A stretch of DNA of 64,000 bases, from assembly GCA_934667275.1 (NCBI GenBank), contig CAKULK010000003.1, positions 62,001 through 126,000 on the forward strand. Reading direction: 5' to 3'. Shown piece after piece: positions 1 to 8,459 of this stretch; positions within the stretch are counted from its first letter, which is position 1; each line of letters opens with the position of its first letter. The DNA is from an uncultured Bacteroidales bacterium (lineage in GTDB: Bacteria; Bacteroidota; Bacteroidia; Bacteroidales; Paludibacteraceae). A model generated the notes under the pieces. The model was not told where the DNA came from, did not search any database, and was given only the letters and a program-made list of their open reading frames with translations. A program made the position numbers and the translations under genes.

Positions 1-75
1 GTTTTTTGTATATATGCAGTCGCGTATATACGCATACCCGGAAAACTAAACAGACACAAGTTCCGCAACCGACCA

Positions 76-108
76 AGCACATTAGGCGCCAAAACCTAAT
101 GTGCTTTT
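76..108 (+). terminator. Strong hairpin with T-run directly before the glycosyltransferase
   Basis: A perfect 11-bp stem (76-86 pairs with 95-105) with an 8-base loop is followed by TTTT. It looks like the intrinsic terminator of a gene lying left of the window. It ends only three bases before the ATG at 112, so it also covers the place where a ribosome would load on the next gene. Confidence 0.8.
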
Positions 109-111
109 GTT

Positions 112-1086
112 ATGACGGATACAACTCTCCAACCGGCATTGGTAGCCATCAAGTGCCTTGTCTTCAACCACGAGCCCTATCTGCGTGATTGTCTCGAAGG
201 CTTTGCCATGCAGCAAACCGATTTTCCGTTTGTGGCTATTGTTCACGATGATGCCTCGACAGACCACTCTGCCGACATCATTCGCGAATATGCTGCCAAG
301 TACCCCGACATCATCCTGCCAATCTACGAGACCGAAAACCAATACTCCAAACAGGATGGCTCGCTTGGTCGTATTATGAATGCCGCTATCGATGCCACCG
401 GTGCCAAATACATCGCCCTGTGCGAAGGCGACGACTATTGGACCGACCCGCATAAACTTCAAAAACAAGTTGATATATTGGAGTCAGACAATACACTAAT
501 GGCTGTAGTTACAGACACGTCTGTAGTGGATTACAATGGCAATGTGATTACCCCGAAACGGGGTAATATAGTTCAAAATAGTATGGAGGGCAGATATACA
601 CTGCGCGATTTTTTCGGACCGCCACAGCACGCCTACCCTACAGCATCCGTAGTGTATCGTAATGAGCATCAGCAAGAAATTAGGAGGATGCTGGCACATA
701 CGGCTAATGCGTATTTAGGGGATTGGACATTGTGGATAATCCTGCACACATTTGGAGATTTCTACTATTTGAATCAGGTTACTACTGCCTATCGCATAAA
801 CCCCACATCGGTTACACATACTTGCGACCGTATTGGTCGTGCGAAGGCACACCGCACAATATGTAATGCCATTGCGGACATTCTTCCGCCACAATATGCC
901 GACATCAGTAATGATCTGCGGCATACCGATTGGGTATGGGTAAGTCTAGTGTTTGCCTACAAGCACGAACACAAATACCTTCATATGATCGGGGCTATGT
1001 TTATGGCACTTGTCAAGTGCCCAAAGGTTTTGTTTCAAAACATCTCACAAGGACTAAAACGCAGAATAAATCACCATCATGCCTGA
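112..1086 (+). CDS. Family 2 glycosyltransferase
   Basis: This 324-residue protein should transfer a sugar from a nucleotide-sugar donor, probably in cell-surface polysaccharide or LPS synthesis. The N-terminus has the GT-A pattern: CLVFNHEPYLRDCLEGF near residue 15, IVHDDASTD near 43 for nucleotide binding, and CEGDDYWTDPHKLQKQ near 103, which carries the acidic metal-binding site. The GDWTLW segment near residue 204 is typical of this Bacteroidales subgroup. There is no signal peptide or clear membrane helix, so it is probably cytosolic. The start at 112 leaves a complete N-terminus but almost no leader after the upstream hairpin. Donor and acceptor cannot be read from the sequence. Confidence 0.85.
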   Translation: MTDTTLQPALVAIKCLVFNHEPYLRDCLEGFAMQQTDFPFVAIVHDDASTDHSADIIREYAAKYPDIILPIYETENQYSKQDGSLGRIMNAAIDATGAKYIALCEGDDYWTDPHKLQKQVDILESDNTLMAVVTDTSVVDYNGNVITPKRGNIVQNSMEGRYTLRDFFGPPQHAYPTASVVYRNEHQQEIRRMLAHTANAYLGDWTLWIILHTFGDFYYLNQVTTAYRINPTSVTHTCDRIGRAKAHRTICNAIADILPPQYADISNDLRHTDWVWVSLVFAYKHEHKYLHMIGAMFMALVKCPKVLFQNISQGLKRRINHHHA

Positions 1087-1216
1087 ACAACCCCAATACC
1101 CCGACCTCACTCCCGCACAGTTCGAGTACGAACTGCGCGACCATCGCAAGATGGCATATAATGAATATGTGCGTTTCCGAGAAGAACGCAAGGAGCATAA
1201 AATCGCCTTTGAATAG
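1079..1216 (+). CDS. Small charged ORF, apparently cut by an in-frame TAG
   Basis: This 45-codon ORF starts inside the last codons of the glycosyltransferase (8-bp overlap), which is typical of translational coupling. It encodes a charged, helix-prone peptide beginning MPEQPQYPDLTPAQFEYELR. After the TAG at 1214-1216 the same frame stays open for 39 more codons, to a second TAG at 1334-1336. That part is equally basic and hydrophilic (for example FRNRQNAKRERELLLQ). The simplest reading is an 85-codon gene with one amber mutation, but a genuine 45-residue peptide is possible. I do not recognise the family. Confidence 0.4.
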   Translation: MPEQPQYPDLTPAQFEYELRDHRKMAYNEYVRFREERKEHKIAFE

Positions 1217-1453
1217 GTACAAGCGAAACGCACCCCTCTCTCACGCCTGTGGCACGCAATGATACAATACTTCCGTAACAGACAGAATGCCAAGCGTGAG
1301 CGAGAACTGTTGCTGCAATCGTCATTCCATGAATAGTATCAGCCAAATTTAGAACATTACACAACTTTTGGCTAAAATATAGCATACTATTTCAGCCAAA
1401 AGTTTGATATTTTAGCAAAATTGGCTAAACACGATTATGATTTAAGCACAAAA

Positions 1454-1483
1454 ATAGCCTCCAACCTTGCGGAAGGAGGCTAT
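1454..1483. terminator. Hairpin terminator between convergent units
   Basis: ATAGCCTCC (1454-1462) pairs with GGAGGCTAT (1475-1483). Read on the minus strand it is followed by TTTTTG, so it fits the end of the NifU-like/GGGtGRT operon. On the plus strand it is followed by a weaker T-rich stretch and could also end the glycosyltransferase transcript. Confidence 0.7.
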
Positions 1484-1503
1484 TGGATTTATTTAAGTAA
1501 CGT

Positions 1504-1632
1504 TTTACTTACTTAAAGCAAGGGCTACATTTACGGCGCAAGCCAATATAGACGGGTTGAGTCTCCTACGGAGCCTCGACCCTCCCTTGCTTTACTTACT
1601 TAAAGCAAGGGCTACATTTACGGCGCAAGCCA
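1504..1632. repeat. Perfect 42-bp direct repeat flanking a palindrome
   Basis: The bases 1504-1545 are identical to 1591-1632. The second copy contains the stop codon and last 13 codons of the GGGtGRT gene; the first is a duplicate lying beyond the gene. Between the copies, 1554-1582 forms a stem of 13 positions with one mismatch, one G-T pair and a 3-base loop (tac). The rest of 1217-1591 holds the terminator at 1454 and no recognisable gene. Confidence 0.85.
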
Positions 1633-2602
1633 CGGTGCAACCTACCATCGGGTTGTTACCGATACCGAGGAAGCCCATCATCTCTACGTGTGCGGGAACG
1701 GAAGACGAACCGGCGAACTGTGCGTCGCTGTGCATACGTCCCATTGTATCGGTCATACCGTATGAAGCAGGACCTGCTGCCATGTTATCGGGGTGCAAAG
1801 TACGACCTGTACCACCGCCGGATGCTACAGAGAAGTACGGCTTGCCTGCCTGGATACGCTCTTTCTTGTAGGTACCAGCCACAGGGTGCTGGAAGCGGGT
1901 TGGGTTGGTGGAGTTGCCTGTGATGCTGACATCCACATTCTCATGCCACATGATAGCCACACCTTCGCGTACATCATCAGCACCATAGCAGTTGACCTTG
2001 GCACGCGGACCATTGCTGTATGCCTTGCGGCGTACCTCTTTCAGTTCGCCCGTGTAGTAGTCGAACTCGGTCTGCACATACGTAAAACCGTTGATACGGC
2101 TGATAATCATGGCTGCGTCTTTGCCAAGACCGTTAAGGATGATGCGAAGCGGTTTCTTACGAACCTTGTTCGCCATCTCTGCGATTTTTATAGCACCTTC
2201 GGCTGCAGCAAACGACTCGTGGCCTGCGAGGAAGGCGAAGCACTCGGTGTCCTCGTGGAGCAGACGTGCTGCCAAGTTGCCGTGACCAAGTCCTACCTTG
2301 CGGTCGTCAGCCACGCTACCCGGGATACAGAATGCCTGCAGACCGATACCGATAGCCTCGGCAGCCTCAGCGGCGTTCTTGCAACCCTTCTTGAGGGCAA
2401 TAGCACTACCTACCACATAAGCCCACTTGGCGTTCTCGAAGCAGATACGCTGCGTCTCCTCGCAAGTGAGGTAGGGGTCCAAACCATATTGCTCGCAAAT
2501 TTGATTTGCTTCTTCAATGCTCTTGATACCATTGGCATTCAAGGCTGCCAAGATTTGCTTCTCGCGACGGTCTTGGCTTTCGAATTGTACGGGACGAATC
2601 AT
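1592..2602 (-). CDS. GGGtGRT family protein
   Basis: This 336-residue protein carries the family signature ASGGGTGRTLHPDN in its C-terminal third. The family is conserved in anaerobes and is usually encoded beside a NifU-like scaffold, as here. Its biochemical role is not established to my knowledge; a link to Fe-S or cofactor handling is an inference from the neighbour. I chose ATG 2602 because AAGGAG lies just upstream, inside the end of the preceding gene, and because MIRPVQFESQDRREKQ looks like a real N-terminus; the longer in-frame extension to 2665 overlaps the upstream gene. No signal peptide is visible. The 3' end is duplicated downstream (1504-1545). Confidence 0.85.
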   Translation of the reverse strand: MIRPVQFESQDRREKQILAALNANGIKSIEEANQICEQYGLDPYLTCEETQRICFENAKWAYVVGSAIALKKGCKNAAEAAEAIGIGLQAFCIPGSVADDRKVGLGHGNLAARLLHEDTECFAFLAGHESFAAAEGAIKIAEMANKVRKKPLRIILNGLGKDAAMIISRINGFTYVQTEFDYYTGELKEVRRKAYSNGPRAKVNCYGADDVREGVAIMWHENVDVSITGNSTNPTRFQHPVAGTYKKERIQAGKPYFSVASGGGTGRTLHPDNMAAGPASYGMTDTMGRMHSDAQFAGSSSVPAHVEMMGFLGIGNNPMVGCTVACAVNVALALSK

Positions 2603-2606
2603 AGTC

Positions 2607-3308
2607 TTACTCCTTTCTTGGGTCAATAGATTTAACTGCGCCCTGCTCCTTGGTGGTGCGACCATAGGTGCCGGTTACTTGTTTGAGAGCCTCGTCAGCG
2701 GGTACGCCTTTCTTGATAGCATCCATGAATTTGCCCATGTGCACGTACTCGTAGCCGCAAATCTCGTTGTCCTCATCCAGATACTGCTTGGTGATATAGC
2801 CTTCGGTGAGTTGCAGATAACGTGCGCCCTTTGCCTTGGTGCTATAGAGGGTACCAGTCTGGCTGACCAATCCCTTGCCGAGGTCTTCCAATCCTGCGCC
2901 GATAGCCAAACCGCCCTCACTGAAAGCGGACTGGGTGCGACCGTAAACGATTTGGAGGAACAACTCGCGCATTGCGGTGTTGATAGCATCGCACACGAGG
3001 TCGGTATTCAGCGCCTCAAGGATAGTCTTGCCCGGCAGAATCTCTGCTGCCATAGCGGCCGAGTGGGTCATACCCGAGCAGCCGATGGTCTCCACCAACG
3101 CCTCTTCGATAACGCCGTCTTTTACGTTCAGACTCAGTTTGCATGCGCCTTGTTGGGGAGCGCACCATCCCACACCGTGGGTCATGCCCGAGATGTCTTT
3201 AATCTCTTTGGCTTTCACCCATTTGCCCTCTTCGGGAATGGGAGCCGGCCCGTGATGAGGACCTTTAGCCACCTGGCACATGTTTTGTACCTCTTTGCTG
3301 TAAATCAT
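2607..3308 (-). CDS. NifU/IscU-like iron-sulfur scaffold protein
   Basis: This 233-residue protein resembles the N-terminal scaffold domain of NifU/IscU. Conserved cysteines occur in GWCAPQQGAC, TIGCSGMTHSAAMAAE and LVCDAIN, matching the three-cysteine layout on which Fe-S clusters are assembled. It is longer than IscU (about 130 residues) and has a C-terminal extension of unknown role. Four bases separate it from the GGGtGRT gene, whose ribosome-binding site overlaps this gene's last codons, so the two are cotranscribed and probably cooperate. Transcription starts from the minus-strand promoter at 3368-3399. Confidence 0.8.
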   Translation of the reverse strand: MIYSKEVQNMCQVAKGPHHGPAPIPEEGKWVKAKEIKDISGMTHGVGWCAPQQGACKLSLNVKDGVIEEALVETIGCSGMTHSAAMAAEILPGKTILEALNTDLVCDAINTAMRELFLQIVYGRTQSAFSEGGLAIGAGLEDLGKGLVSQTGTLYSTKAKGARYLQLTEGYITKQYLDEDNEICGYEYVHMGKFMDAIKKGVPADEALKQVTGTYGRTTKEQGAVKSIDPRKE

Positions 3309-3367
3309 AACTTTTATCCGTGATATAAGTGTTAAACTACTTGTTACCTTAAATCAATATCAGACTG

Positions 3368-3399
3368 CAAAATTACGCTTTTATTTGCACATCTGCAAA
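3368..3399 (-). promoter_or_regulatory. Bacteroidetes-type promoter for the NifU-like operon
   Basis: On the minus strand the -33 box TTTG (3396-3399) and the -7 box TAATTTTG (3368-3375) are separated by 20 bases. It is interleaved with the plus-strand promoter at 3384-3415, so the two polymerases would compete for the same DNA. Confidence 0.75.
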
Positions 3400-3415
3400 T
3401 TTTCCGTTACCTTTG
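3384..3415 (+). promoter_or_regulatory. Bacteroidetes-type promoter for the glycosidase
   Basis: TTTG (3384-3387), 20 bases, then TACCTTTG (3408-3415). Expected transcription start is near 3420, which rules out the ATG at 3385 as the start of the downstream gene. Confidence 0.75.
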
Positions 3416-3438
3416 CACGTAAATTAAATTTTTGTATT

Positions 3439-4626
3439 GTGAAGAAGTCAATTTTGTGCGCCCTCCTCTTGGGCGCGGTATCGTTGGCATGGGCTACCGA
3501 GCCCCGTTTCCGTGCCACGTGGGTGAGTAGCGTGAGCAATATCGATTGGCCTCAGAAAGATGCCGTCGGCAACGAGGACAAGCAAAAAGCCGATATGCTG
3601 CTGATGCTGGACGCCTTTCAGGAGATGCACCTGAACGCCATTGTTTTTCAGGTACGCCCCACCGCAGACGCCCTCTATCCGTCGCATTTCGAGCCATGGA
3701 GCGCATGGCTGACGGGAACGCAAGGCAAGGCTGCCGGATATGACCCGCTGGAGTTCGTTTGCGAAGAGGCACACAAGCGCGGCATCGATGTACACGTGTG
3801 GATAAACCCCTACCGCGTAACGATAGCAGGCGGCAAGATTGAAGACCTGGCAAGCACACACATCTTCCGTCAGCACCCCGAATGGTTCTGGAAATACGGC
3901 AAACAATGGTATTTCGAACCCGGTCTGGACGAGACGCGCGACTGGCTCTGCTCCGTAGTGGCGGAACTCGTTACCAACTACGATATCCAAGCCATCCACA
4001 TGGACGACTATTTCTACCCCTACCCCATCAAGGGTGTCGCTCTGCCCGATTCGGCGTGCTTTGCCGCACATCCTCGGGGATATACCAATATTGAGGATTG
4101 GCGCCGCCACAACGTGGACCTTGCCATCCAGGATATTCACGAGACCATCCAACGTATCAAACCCAACGTTGAATTCGGCATTTCGCCTTTCGGTATCTGG
4201 CGTAACAAACAGAACGACCCGCGTGGCAGCGAAACCAACGGATTACAGAACTACGATGCGCTCTACGCGGACATATTGCTATGGATGGAGAAAGGTTGGA
4301 TTGACTACGTGGTGCCACAACTCTATTGGGAGATTGGCAAAAAAGTGGCGGATTATGCCGTGCTGGCACGCTGGTGGGCGAAACATTCCTACGGCTGCAA
4401 GGTCTATATCGGTATGGCACCTTATAAATTAGGCGACCCCAAGGGTCCTGAAGCATGGCGCAACGGCAACGAGATTTGCCGCCAACTGCGTCTGAACGAG
4501 ACCATCGAGGGTATCCAAGGCGAATGCTATTTCTCGGCACAGTCGCTCTTGCACAACAAGGCGGGCATCGCCGACAGTCTGCGTACCACGTTCTACCGGA
4601 CGTACGTGTCGGCTCCAAGAAAATAA
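3439..4626 (+). CDS. Secreted family-10-like glycosidase (GHL10, DUF187 type)
   Basis: This is a 395-residue exported protein of the glycosyl hydrolase-like 10 family, probably a glycosidase acting on cell wall or other glycans outside the cytoplasm. The signal peptide KKSILCALLLGAVSLAWA is followed by RATWVSSVSNIDWP, FQVRPTADALYPS and HVWINPYR, the conserved first strands of the TIM barrel. The likely acidic active-site strand is IHMDDYFYPYP. The start is GTG at 3439: the in-frame ATG at 3385 lies within the promoter. The leader is AT-rich with no Shine-Dalgarno. Substrate is unknown. Confidence 0.8.
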   Translation: MKKSILCALLLGAVSLAWATEPRFRATWVSSVSNIDWPQKDAVGNEDKQKADMLLMLDAFQEMHLNAIVFQVRPTADALYPSHFEPWSAWLTGTQGKAAGYDPLEFVCEEAHKRGIDVHVWINPYRVTIAGGKIEDLASTHIFRQHPEWFWKYGKQWYFEPGLDETRDWLCSVVAELVTNYDIQAIHMDDYFYPYPIKGVALPDSACFAAHPRGYTNIEDWRRHNVDLAIQDIHETIQRIKPNVEFGISPFGIWRNKQNDPRGSETNGLQNYDALYADILLWMEKGWIDYVVPQLYWEIGKKVADYAVLARWWAKHSYGCKVYIGMAPYKLGDPKGPEAWRNGNEICRQLRLNETIEGIQGECYFSAQSLLHNKAGIADSLRTTFYRTYVSAPRK

Positions 4627-4643
4627 ACAGATTGGTCAGAAAC

Positions 4644-4676
4644 AGAAAGCGTCAGAGTTCGACTCTGACGCTTTCT
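4644..4676. terminator. 14-bp hairpin shared by convergent genes
   Basis: AGAAAGCGTCAGAG (4644-4657) pairs perfectly with 4663-4676 around a TTCGA loop. It follows the glycosidase stop at 4626 by 17 bases. It also contains the stop codon and last codons of the chorismate mutase gene on the other strand, so one sequence is both coding and terminator. Confidence 0.75.
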
Positions 4677-4915
4677 TTGTGGAGGGTTTCGAAGACGGCG
4701 CGGACAAGGTCCTCGCTCAAGCCCTTGGAGGCTCCTAATTCCAAGTAGTGGTTCAGCACTTCCTGGTAACGCTGGGCTTGGATGACGGGCTCATCGTGCT
4801 CGCGCTTCCATTGCCCTATCTCGCGGGCAATGCCCACCCGCTGGCTGATGAGCAGCAACAACTGCTCGTCCACAGCGTCAATCTCTTTTCGTAGTACGGT
4901 TAGGTCTTTGGTCAT
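4652..4915 (-). CDS. Stand-alone chorismate mutase, AroQ (type II) fold
   Basis: This 87-residue protein converts chorismate to prephenate, the committed step to phenylalanine and tyrosine. The length and all-helical composition fit AroQ. Expected residues are present: the N-terminal LRKEIDAVDEQLLLLISQR and VGIAREIGQWKREHDEPV, with the substrate-binding arginine and lysine, then QAQRYQEVL. It is not fused to prephenate dehydratase or dehydrogenase. The lipoprotein gene upstream ends 13 bases before this start. Its final codons form half of the terminator hairpin at 4644-4676. Confidence 0.85.
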   Translation of the reverse strand: MTKDLTVLRKEIDAVDEQLLLLISQRVGIAREIGQWKREHDEPVIQAQRYQEVLNHYLELGASKGLSEDLVRAVFETLHKESVRVEL

Positions 4916-4928
4916 AGTTGTTTACGTT

Positions 4929-5381
4929 TTATTCTATCTTTTTCTCTTTGTACGTATAGGTGACTGCTTCTGTCGGCGCGGACTCCCAGTTGTAGGATAC
5001 CGTGATACTCAGAAAATCCATGTAATCAGGCACAGTCATTGTGGTGCCGTCGCCATATTTGGTCTTGACATTCTTGTCGGCTTTGGCTGCGGCATCCAAG
5101 ATGGTCTTCTTTACTGATGCCTCGCTGCTTTGGGCTTTGAAGATGAGGGTTGTGGTTCCTGTTGCAAATTCTACCGCACCGGCAGCCTTCATTTCAGACA
5201 TGAAGATGGCTTCGACATCGCTCTTCAAGGTCATGGCTTTCGAGAGGTTTTCCATACTGCCGCTCGTGCCGAAATCGGCAATTGCGCTTACGGAAACATC
5301 TTTTGAGACAACCTCACCGCATCCGGTGAGACCAAACAGCACCACTGCTGCAGTGGCTACTGCAAAGAAAATCTTTTTCAT
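4929..5381 (-). CDS. Small lipoprotein of unknown function
   Basis: This 150-residue protein has a signal peptide ending in the lipobox LTGC, with Cys near residue 21, so it should be lipid-anchored in the envelope. The mature part is a short alpha/beta domain rich in Lys, Ala and Thr; I recognise no family. It lies 13 bases upstream of the chorismate mutase gene and is probably cotranscribed, although no functional link is obvious. No clear TTTG/TAnnTTTG promoter is visible upstream, where the 11-bp repeat array at 5462 sits. Confidence 0.7.
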   Translation of the reverse strand: MKKIFFAVATAAVVLFGLTGCGEVVSKDVSVSAIADFGTSGSMENLSKAMTLKSDVEAIFMSEMKAAGAVEFATGTTTLIFKAQSSEASVKKTILDAAAKADKNVKTKYGDGTTMTVPDYMDFLSITVSYNWESAPTEAVTYTYKEKKIE

Positions 5382-5461
5382 TACCTTTGTATCAATTACT
5401 TGTTACGTTTGTTTGAATTATCTATGGGTTTGTTTATGCTTTTTTGTCGCGCAACAACACC

Positions 5462-5538
5462 ACAAAGGTTGCCTATCCCTTGCGTATGGGTTGCGTATCC
5501 CTTGCTGAATTGTTGCGCGAAAGTTGCCGGTTGGTTGC
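5462..5538. repeat. 11-bp-period array, family B (seven units ending TTGC)
   Basis: Seven consecutive 11-base units all end in TTGC: for example CTATCCCTTGC at 5473, GTATGGGTTGC at 5484, GTATCCCTTGC at 5495, and more diverged units to 5538. Related units occur at 45080-45165. The array lies in the gap between valS and the lipoprotein gene. Confidence 0.75.
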
Positions 5539-5698
5539 TTAACTATTTTAACTTAGCACGAGTGGGGCGTGGTCGGCTGGTGCCGATAACGACGCGAGAC
5601 GATAAGGAGTTCTACTCAGCCCACAGGGCTTCGTTGTCGCTACGGCACTCAGTGTGCTGCGCACACCTGCCTTACGATTCACGTCCCCACAATCATAG
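5539..5698. other. Gene-free stretch with small 3-base-loop hairpins
   Basis: No gene is evident. There are two short palindromes with 3-base loops (AGCCC-aca-GGGCT at 5618-5630; GTGTGC-tgc-GCACAC at 5652-5666). It could contain the 3' end of the valS transcript, but there is no canonical terminator with a T-run. Confidence 0.4.
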
Positions 5699-8350
5699 TT
5701 ACTTCTTCAAAGCGGCGATGGACTCGCGGAGGGAGGCGATACGGGCTTCGGCATCGGCTTTTTTCTTGCGCTCGAGTTCGACCACTTCGGGTTTGGCGTT
5801 CTGAACGAAACGCTCGTTGCCGAGTTTAGCCATTACGCCGCGCAGGAAACCCTCCTGATGCTGCAGGTCGGCTTCAAGTTTCTTCAGTTCGTCCTCTACG
5901 TTGATAAACTTGTCTAATGGCACACTATACTCGGTGGTTCCCACGATGAACGACGCTGCGCCTGCCGATTTCTCCACGTTGCCGACTGCTACCTCGCAAC
6001 TGCCAAGTTTCTCAATCAGCGCACGGATAGCCGAAGCAGTTTCCGCCGTGGTATTGACCGTCAGCACCTCCTTGAGCGGGATATTCTTGCTCGCGCGGAT
6101 ATTACGGACGTTGGAAACCACTTGTTTCAAGTTTTCGACATCAGCCAGCAGGTGTTCGTCGGGAGCAGCAAAAGCAGCCAACGGAGCCACCATAATGCTC
6201 TCGCCCTCTTTGCGCTCGGCGATGTTCTGCCACAGTTCTTCCGTGATGAACGGCATAAACGGGTGGAGCAAACGGAGCATCTGGTCGAAGAAGAAGAGCG
6301 TTTTCTCATAGGTGGTGCGGTCGATAGGCTGCCCGTAGGCGGGCTTAATCATTTCGAGATACCACGAGGAGAACTCGTCGCAATAGAGTTTGTAGATAGC
6401 CATCAGGGCTTCGCTTAAGCGATATTTACTGAACAGGTCAGCCACCTCATTGGCGGTCTTTGCCAACTGCGACTCGAACCATTCGACAGCCACGCGCTCG
6501 CTTTCGGTCTGCGCTTTGTCGGCTACCTCCCAGCCTTTGACCAAGCGGAAGCAGTTCCAAATCTTGTTGCAGAAATTGCGCCCCTGTTCGCACAGGCTCT
6601 CGTCGAAGAGAATGTCGTTGCCAGCAGGTGCGGCAAGCATCATACCCATACGCACGCCGTCGGCACCGAAACGCTCTATGAGGTCGAGCGGGTCGGGACT
6701 GTTGCCGAGCGATTTGGACATCTTGCGCCCGAGTTTGTCGCGCACGATACCCGTGAAATAGACATGGCGGAACGGCATCTTGCCCATATATTCATAGCCC
6801 GCCATAATCATACGCGCCACCCAGAAGAATATGATGTCGGGCCCCGTAACGAGGTCGTTGGTGGGGTAGTAGTAATTGATTTCCTTGTTGTCGGGGTGCT
6901 CGATACCGTCGAACAGCGAGATAGGCCACAGCCACGACGAGAACCACGTGTCGAGGGCACCTTCGTCCTGTACGTAGTTGCCTTCGGGTTTGGTCTCCGA
7001 AACGACAATCTTGTCGGCGGGGTAGTCCTCCAAACCGGTCTGTGCGAGGATGTCCGCGTCGTAGTAGGCGGGTATGCGGTGTCCCCACCAGAGTTGGCGC
7101 GAGATACACCAATCCTTGATGTTCTCCAGCCAGTTGCGGTAGGTGTTCTTGTATTTGGCGGGGTAGAAGACGATGTCATCGTTCATCACGGGCGGCAGGG
7201 CGATGTCGGCAAAATGCTGCATACGGATGAACCACTGCAGCGAGAGGCGCGGCTCGATAGGCACGTTGGTGCGCTCGGAGTAGCCCACTTTGTTGTCGTA
7301 GTCCTCCACTTTCTCCACCAAACCGAGTGCCTGCAAATCCTCGACAATCTGCTTGCGGCAGTCGAAGCGGTCCATACCGTGGTATTTAGCCACGTTGGGA
7401 CGGAGTTCGTCCTCCACGGTATCCATATTGAGGTGGGCATCGGGGGTGAAGATATCAATAGTCTTGAGGTTGTATTTCTGCCCGAGAGCGTAGTCGTTCA
7501 CATCGTGTGCAGGCGTTACTTTCAGACAGCCCGTACCGAAACCGATTTCCACGTAGCGGTCTTCGATGATAGGGATGACGCGCCCGACACCCGGCACGAT
7601 GACATGCTTGCCGCGCAGCCACTGGTTCTTCTCCTCCTTGGGGTTGATGCACACGGCTATATCGCCGAAGATAGTCTCTGGGCGGGTGGTAGCCACTACC
7701 GCATAGTCAGCACCCGTCTCGGGATTCGTAACCCCCGGTTCGGCTACTTTGTAGCGCAGGTAGTAGAACTTGCTATGCTCGTCGTGGTAGATAACCTCCT
7801 CGTCCGAGAGTGCCGTCTGACGCTCGGGGTCCCAATTGACCATACGCAAACCTCTGTATATCAGCCCTTTCTTATACAGGTCGCAGAATACATGAATCAC
7901 GGCTTTGGAGCGCGTCTCGTCCATGGTGAACGATGTGCGGTCCCAATCGCATGAGCAACCGAGTTTGCGCAGTTGCTTGAGGATGATGCCTCCGTGTTCG
8001 TCTGTCCAATCCCACGCATGCTTGAGGAATTGGTCGCGGGTCAGGTCCGATTTGTTGATACCTTGTTCTTTGAGGCGTTTGATTACTTTCGCCTCGGTGG
8101 CAATCGACGCATGGTCGGTACCCGGCACCCAGCAGGCGTTTTTGCCTTCCAAGCGTGCGCGACGCACGAGAATATCTTGTATTGTCTCGTTCAGCACGTG
8201 TCCCATGTGGAGTACACCCGTTACATTCGGCGGCGGAATAACCACCGTAAACGGCTCTCTGCCGTCGGGTTCGCTGTGAAAAAGTTTGTTGTCAAGCCAA
8301 TACTGATACTGGCGTGCTTCGATGTCGGTAGGATTATATTTCGATTCCAT
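5699..8350 (-). CDS. valS: Valyl-tRNA synthetase
   Basis: This 883-residue class I synthetase charges tRNA-Val with valine in the cytoplasm. The HIGH-type motif appears in [16 protein letters not shown] near residue 40 and the KMSKS motif in [14 protein letters not shown]. The central editing domain includes [10 protein letters not shown]. The C-terminal coiled coil (about residues 815-883, Lys/Glu/Arg rich) is the usual tRNA-binding arm. Length is normal for the family. It has its own promoter at 8393-8424. Confidence 0.97.
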   Translation of the reverse strand: MESKYNPTDIEARQYQYWLDNKLFHSEPDGREPFTVVIPPPNVTGVLHMGHVLNETIQDILVRRARLEGKNACWVPGTDHASIATEAKVIKRLKEQGINKSDLTRDQFLKHAWDWTDEHGGIILKQLRKLGCSCDWDRTSFTMDETRSKAVIHVFCDLYKKGLIYRGLRMVNWDPERQTALSDEEVIYHDEHSKFYYLRYKVAEPGVTNPETGADYAVVATTRPETIFGDIAVCINPKEEKNQWLRGKHVIVPGVGRVIPIIEDRYVEIGFGTGCLKVTPAHDVNDYALGQKYNLKTIDIFTPDAHLNMDTVEDELRPNVAKYHGMDRFDCRKQIVEDLQALGLVEKVEDYDNKVGYSERTNVPIEPRLSLQWFIRMQHFADIALPPVMNDDIVFYPAKYKNTYRNWLENIKDWCISRQLWWGHRIPAYYDADILAQTGLEDYPADKIVVSETKPEGNYVQDEGALDTWFSSWLWPISLFDGIEHPDNKEINYYYPTNDLVTGPDIIFFWVARMIMAGYEYMGKMPFRHVYFTGIVRDKLGRKMSKSLGNSPDPLDLIERFGADGVRMGMMLAAPAGNDILFDESLCEQGRNFCNKIWNCFRLVKGWEVADKAQTESERVAVEWFESQLAKTANEVADLFSKYRLSEALMAIYKLYCDEFSSWYLEMIKPAYGQPIDRTTYEKTLFFFDQMLRLLHPFMPFITEELWQNIAERKEGESIMVAPLAAFAAPDEHLLADVENLKQVVSNVRNIRASKNIPLKEVLTVNTTAETASAIRALIEKLGSCEVAVGNVEKSAGAASFIVGTTEYSVPLDKFINVEDELKKLEADLQHQEGFLRGVMAKLGNERFVQNAKPEVVELERKKKADAEARIASLRESIAALKK

Positions 8351-8392
8351 TCTGTTTGGAGTTTGTATTCGAATTCATTTGCAAAAAGCCTA

Positions 8393-8424
8393 CAAAATTA
8401 CGACAAAATTATGGTATCTGCAAA
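8393..8424 (-). promoter_or_regulatory. Promoter of valS
   Basis: TTTG (8421-8424, minus strand), 20 bases, TAATTTTG (8393-8400). A second TAATTTTG lies just upstream at 8404-8411 without a correctly spaced -33 box. Confidence 0.7.
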
Positions 8425-8459
8425 TCCAATGTACATTTTGCACCCCAAAGACCTGCTTG

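Noticed and set aside
1079..1336. TAG read as an amino acid (stop recoding).
   Set aside because: Several standard genes here end in TAG (ruvC, lpxH, the MIP18-type gene), so TAG is a normal stop.
1793..3323. Long plus-strand ORFs opposite the GGGtGRT and NifU-like genes.
   Set aside because: Low-complexity shadows; the minus-strand genes have family motifs, a ribosome-binding site and a promoter.
4644..4676. GAGTTCGACTC looked like a tRNA T-arm.
   Set aside because: The stem continues to 14 bp with no acceptor, D or anticodon arms; it is a terminator.
6764..7954. A 396-codon plus-strand ORF opposite valS.
   Set aside because: Antisense shadow of a high-GC coding region; valS motifs are intact on the other strand.
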